Below, in pieces: positions 60,431-64,000 of a stretch of 64,000 nucleotides of DNA. Both the position numbers and the translations under genes were made by a program. The first letter of the stretch is position 1. Each line of letters opens with the position of its first letter. The notes under the pieces are model-generated. The model saw only the letters and a program-made list of their open reading frames with translations. It was not told the DNA's origin and searched no databases. Origin of the DNA: Pyrocephalus nanus (lineage: Eukaryota > Chordata > Aves > Passeriformes > Tyrannidae); assembly GCA_038380795.1 (NCBI GenBank), contig CM076259.1, positions 26,642,977 through 26,706,976 of the forward strand. Direction: 5' to 3'.

Positions 60431-63400
60431 TGTCTCTACTGTCCTTTTGATAAAGAATCTTCCTCTGAAACTGTTGATTTTTTAAATTTTTTGTTTTGTT
60501 TTGGGTTTTTTTGTTTGTTTTTAATGGGAGTCTGTTTTATACAGGATTTTTCCCATTTGGTGAATCAAAACCATATGTTTCAGTTTGGGTGTATATTGAA
60601 ATATTTCAGTTTGCTAAATGGAGGAAAAGCCCGACCACAGCTCTTGTCTGAAATCCCATTCTTCATGAGGAAAACATGAGGACTTTCAGCACTTACCTGG
60701 ACAATTTCAAGTTTATCAATTTGCAACCAAATCATGCAGATGGTGGATTTATTTAGCAAGTCTGTGGAGTTAGAACAGCAAATCTCAAGAGGGAATCAAC
60801 AGCTTTGATAGCTTTAGACTTCTGAAGCTGGAGCCTTGATCAATCTGTACCAAAGGGAAGGAGGAAAGACAGGGCTTACCAGACATTTTCCCCAGTAGCA
60901 CCTTATCTGCTAAATCTTATGCTGCAAAAGTCTCCTTTGAAAACGGCTGATTCAGGCAATCAATGCAAAGTGAGACTAGGTGCAGTACTGCTATGAGTTC
61001 TGACAGCAGCGTTCAATGCTTCTGAGAATTTATAACATCTTCTTTGCTTGCACCACAGCTTGGTACTGTCTCAGGCAGCCTCCACCCTGCATTGTTCTGG
61101 AGGTCTCACCCCTGGCAGCACATGCTGTGTGGTGGATGTGTTAGAGCACTACAGTCCAACACAGCATAGTGGAAAGAGATCAGTTCTGTTACACCTCCAC
61201 ATTAGCTTAAAGTTTGGGCTTTAATTCCTTATTTGTTTTTGCTTTCAAAGGGAAATAGAGAGCATAGGAATCCTTGTTCCTCTTCCTCTCTGTTCCTCTC
61301 CTTGTTGCCTCTGTGGCTTTCTCAGTCATCTCACTACCCTCAGCAACCCTATTCCATAAGGTTCCCTCTTGCCAGACTGTCCTTTCCCTTTTTTTCTCTT
61401 CCTTGTATCCCTTTTATTTTCCTTCCTAGTCACCTACCCCTTGTCTCCAGCCTTTCTACCTCAGAGACTACCCGATGGCACGTTTCCATTTTCCTCATCC
61501 TTGCTCCTGCTAGCTGCTGAGTTTCAAACTCTTGAAAACAGTCTCTTCTCTCCCATATCCTTTAAGATGTTGCATCTGGAAGATGGTGGTGACACAGCTG
61601 CAGTGGCAGAAGGGCCCGCTTGCAAACTGCCCACTCCCATGGCTGCCACTGCAACCTCATAGCTGTTACTCTGCTCCCCAGCTTCCAGGTTAAAGTGTGA
61701 GGTTTTTTGTTTTTTGGCCACATTTGTAGGGTTATTTTGAATTTTGCATCAGTTGCCATTCATTGGTTATTCCTGAACTGCTCCAATCTAAAAGGAAAGG
61801 AAATCAAATGCAACTGTGTTGATCCTGGATTTGCTGCTTTCATGCTTCAAAAGAAATTTAAGAAGTCACGCGCATATGGCAATGAAGAACCATCACAGAA
61901 AAGGATAGTATGTTACATAGTAAATATTGACAGATATGCAGCAGATATCTGTCCCACTCCTTTCTTGTGCTCTCTCTCTTCCTCTCTTCATTCTTCTATC
62001 TCAGCAGCCAGCCCTGTTTTTGCTTTCTTCCATCTGGCAGCTCTCAGAATAATCTCACCCACCTGTTAAATGAGAGAACGTCAAGTTAAATTTACAGCAC
62101 GGCCTGGAAACAGGATGCTACAGAAAAGTATTTTAATTAAAATCCTTTAATTGAATGCATGCCTCCTTGTGAAAAGAGAGCTGCCAAGAAGGGCCTGATG
62201 TCACCACCTCTACCCCCATTTGCCACAAAAGGAGAGCAATTGAAACCAGTTCTCAAGGTGGAAAGAGGAAAGGGCATTTCCAGGGAGTTTTCCAGGGTCA
62301 CCCTTGCAAAACTCTTAGATGGTTCAGGGGAGGTTTGCCCCTTTACCAGAATCAGAGCTGAAGATGGTACAGCAGCTGTGCTGCATTTGTCAGGCACTTT
62401 GCAGAGTATCAGGCTGCCATGTGTGTGTAAGGATGGACCAATATCTATGTGAAGCCTGAACTCTGGATAGAAACATGACAAACATAAAACCTGTCACTGG
62501 CATGGAGATCACTGTCACACAAACTCTTCTGGGAAGACTTCACGCTCTGCTTTGCTAGGCAGTCAAGTGGGATTTTAAGACCTGTTTTATTGCAGTTGCT
62601 GGAATAGATACATGAATGGGGAGACGCAGATTGATACAGAAAGGAAATGGCAAGACATGCCATGAGACAAATGTCTAGGTTCCCATTCGGAGAGTCTGGA
62701 TGACCATACCTTGTGCAACTGTTCGGTATCTGTGGACACAGCCCATAGAGAGAGGAATAAAAGACTGGGTATGTCCAAAAAACCAAAGGTAGGAGGCAGG
62801 AGGAAGTATCTGGGGAGAGGAGGGAATTAGCAAGTTCTGTAGAACTGCGTCACTGCAACGTAACTCTAGCCCTTCTAAATACTATGCAAATCCATCGACA
62901 CTATATACTTCCTGTAAGCATGAAACCTCTGACTTTTCTTTCCTTGTTAGACAGTGGTTAACTGTTATGAAAAGAGAGTTACAGAGAATAAAATGCACAG
63001 TACCTGCCTCTATCTAAAGGCATAGTAATACTACTAACAATTCATGACATTTTGCAATATTTACAGGATTTTCCATTAAGTTGCCCACAACACGTGGAGG
63101 GGAAATTTGGCACCACTGCATTCCTGCACCTCCAGGCTGGTAAAGGTCACTTCCCGCGAGCCTCAGGTCACAGAACAGAAAAGTTCCCGGCACCCTCAGG
63201 TGTTAGCCAGCCCTCCTTCCTTGACAACAGAGAATCCTTTCATAAAACACATTTATTTTACATTTTGATATTTCAATGCTTCATTGGCCTATTTAGAAAT
63301 TGGAAAATCTTACATCCCCTCACGAGAAATCTGGCAGGCATGTTTGGCTCATATTGGGAAAGCAAAACCACTCGCAAACCCTCTAGCCTTTGCTAAAATT

Positions 63401-64000
63401 CAAAAAGGACAGTCCAAGTGTTAAAGGCAGTTTGAACATCCTGTGGGAATGCTGGGGACTCAAGCATAAAAAAATGAAGACTTAAGGAAAGGTAAATTTT
63501 TGTTCACAACAAATTCTGGGGTGTAAGGATGACTTTCAGACAAACAGTACGGCTCCCCAAAGCAGTACATAGTTCAGGGTTTTAGGATAATGAAGATTAG
63601 AGAAGCCAAGACTCTTGTACAAAGCTTTTTGAGTCTCACATACTTACTTAGTAGCAGCTCTGAGAAAGTGTTGTTGAATGCAGTAACAGTTAACACACCA
63701 GGAGCCATATTTTTCTCTTCTTCAGCAGCTCACATCACCAAATGTGCTCTGGAAAATACTCCAGCATTGCTTTGAAGATGAGGAGCAGAGCTGATGGACC
63801 AGGAGTGCAGGGCCAATGCTGCAGATGTGGGTAGGCTGAGAGTAGAGACAGTGGTTGGTGAGAAGGTCTTAGGATGACTTATAAAAGAACTATCGACAGT
63901 AGAGATTACTCTGCCAGCAAGAGCTCAAAATGAATATTTGTATACACATAGCATCTTATGTAACACAAGGTAATGGCAATGTCCCATAGATGGTTACCAT
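60431..64000. other. Non-coding stretch with pyrimidine bias
   Basis: No supported gene. A T-rich GTTTT run lies at 60,480-60,525. Pyrimidine-biased stretches at 61,255-61,510 and 61,950-62,030 give Ser/Pro/Leu-rich chance frames. The frame at 62,159-62,452 is open on both strands and matches nothing I know. Confidence 0.5.

Noticed and set aside
61233..61662. Overlapping Ser/Pro/Leu-rich frames
   Set aside because: Pyrimidine-rich low-complexity sequence; no motif.
1..64000. CRISPR arrays, operons, ribosome-binding sites, phage or plasmid genes
   Set aside because: None present. The repeat content shows a vertebrate nuclear genome, so these feature types do not apply.

Overview
This window looks like a piece of a bird nuclear genome. 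It is AT-rich and intron- or desert-like, with no bacterial gene layout. It carries several CR1 LINE 3' ends, including the (ATTCTATG)n-type 8-bp terminal repeats that mark avian/reptilian CR1. I found no host protein-coding exon, rRNA, functional tRNA or CRISPR array that I can support. The longer open frames are simple-repeat translation, transposon remnants or chance.

Layout. 1-9.0 kb is non-coding, with one old MIR-like SINE near 4.3 kb. 9.0-13.3 kb is a transposon-rich stretch: a CR1 3' end on the minus strand, two very old CR1 pieces, a MIR-like piece, and a short CR1 3' tail on the plus strand. 13.3-23 kb is unannotated apart from a tRNA-like SINE head near 17.1 kb, a poly-T run and an AT-rich block at 14.9 kb that may be a conserved element. 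23.1-25.5 kb holds the most notable object: a decayed Ty3/Gypsy-type (Metaviridae) pol region in which protease (weak), reverse transcriptase, RNase H, integrase and a post-integrase segment can be followed in the canonical order on the plus strand. 28.5-32.1 kb has two CR1 tails, small tandem duplications, GT repeats and another MIR-like piece. 33.9-34.4 kb is a CpG-retaining non-coding block. 35,604-36,744 is a perfect (TTCC)n array of about 285 units. 38.25 kb has a CR1 tail. 38.3-49.2 kb is featureless apart from short duplications. 49.2-50.3 kb and 60.1-60.4 kb carry ancient CR1/L3-type reverse transcriptase relics. 52.0-52.6 kb is the best preserved CR1 3' end, still open over the ORF2 C-terminus. 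The remainder to 64 kb is non-coding with A-rich runs and a possible conserved block near 57.3 kb.

No genes here work together as a pathway. The content is a record of transposition: at least two LINE ages, MIR/CORE-SINE-like fragments, a rare Metaviridae relic and an exceptional microsatellite. All family calls rest on motif recognition by eye, and no database search was run.
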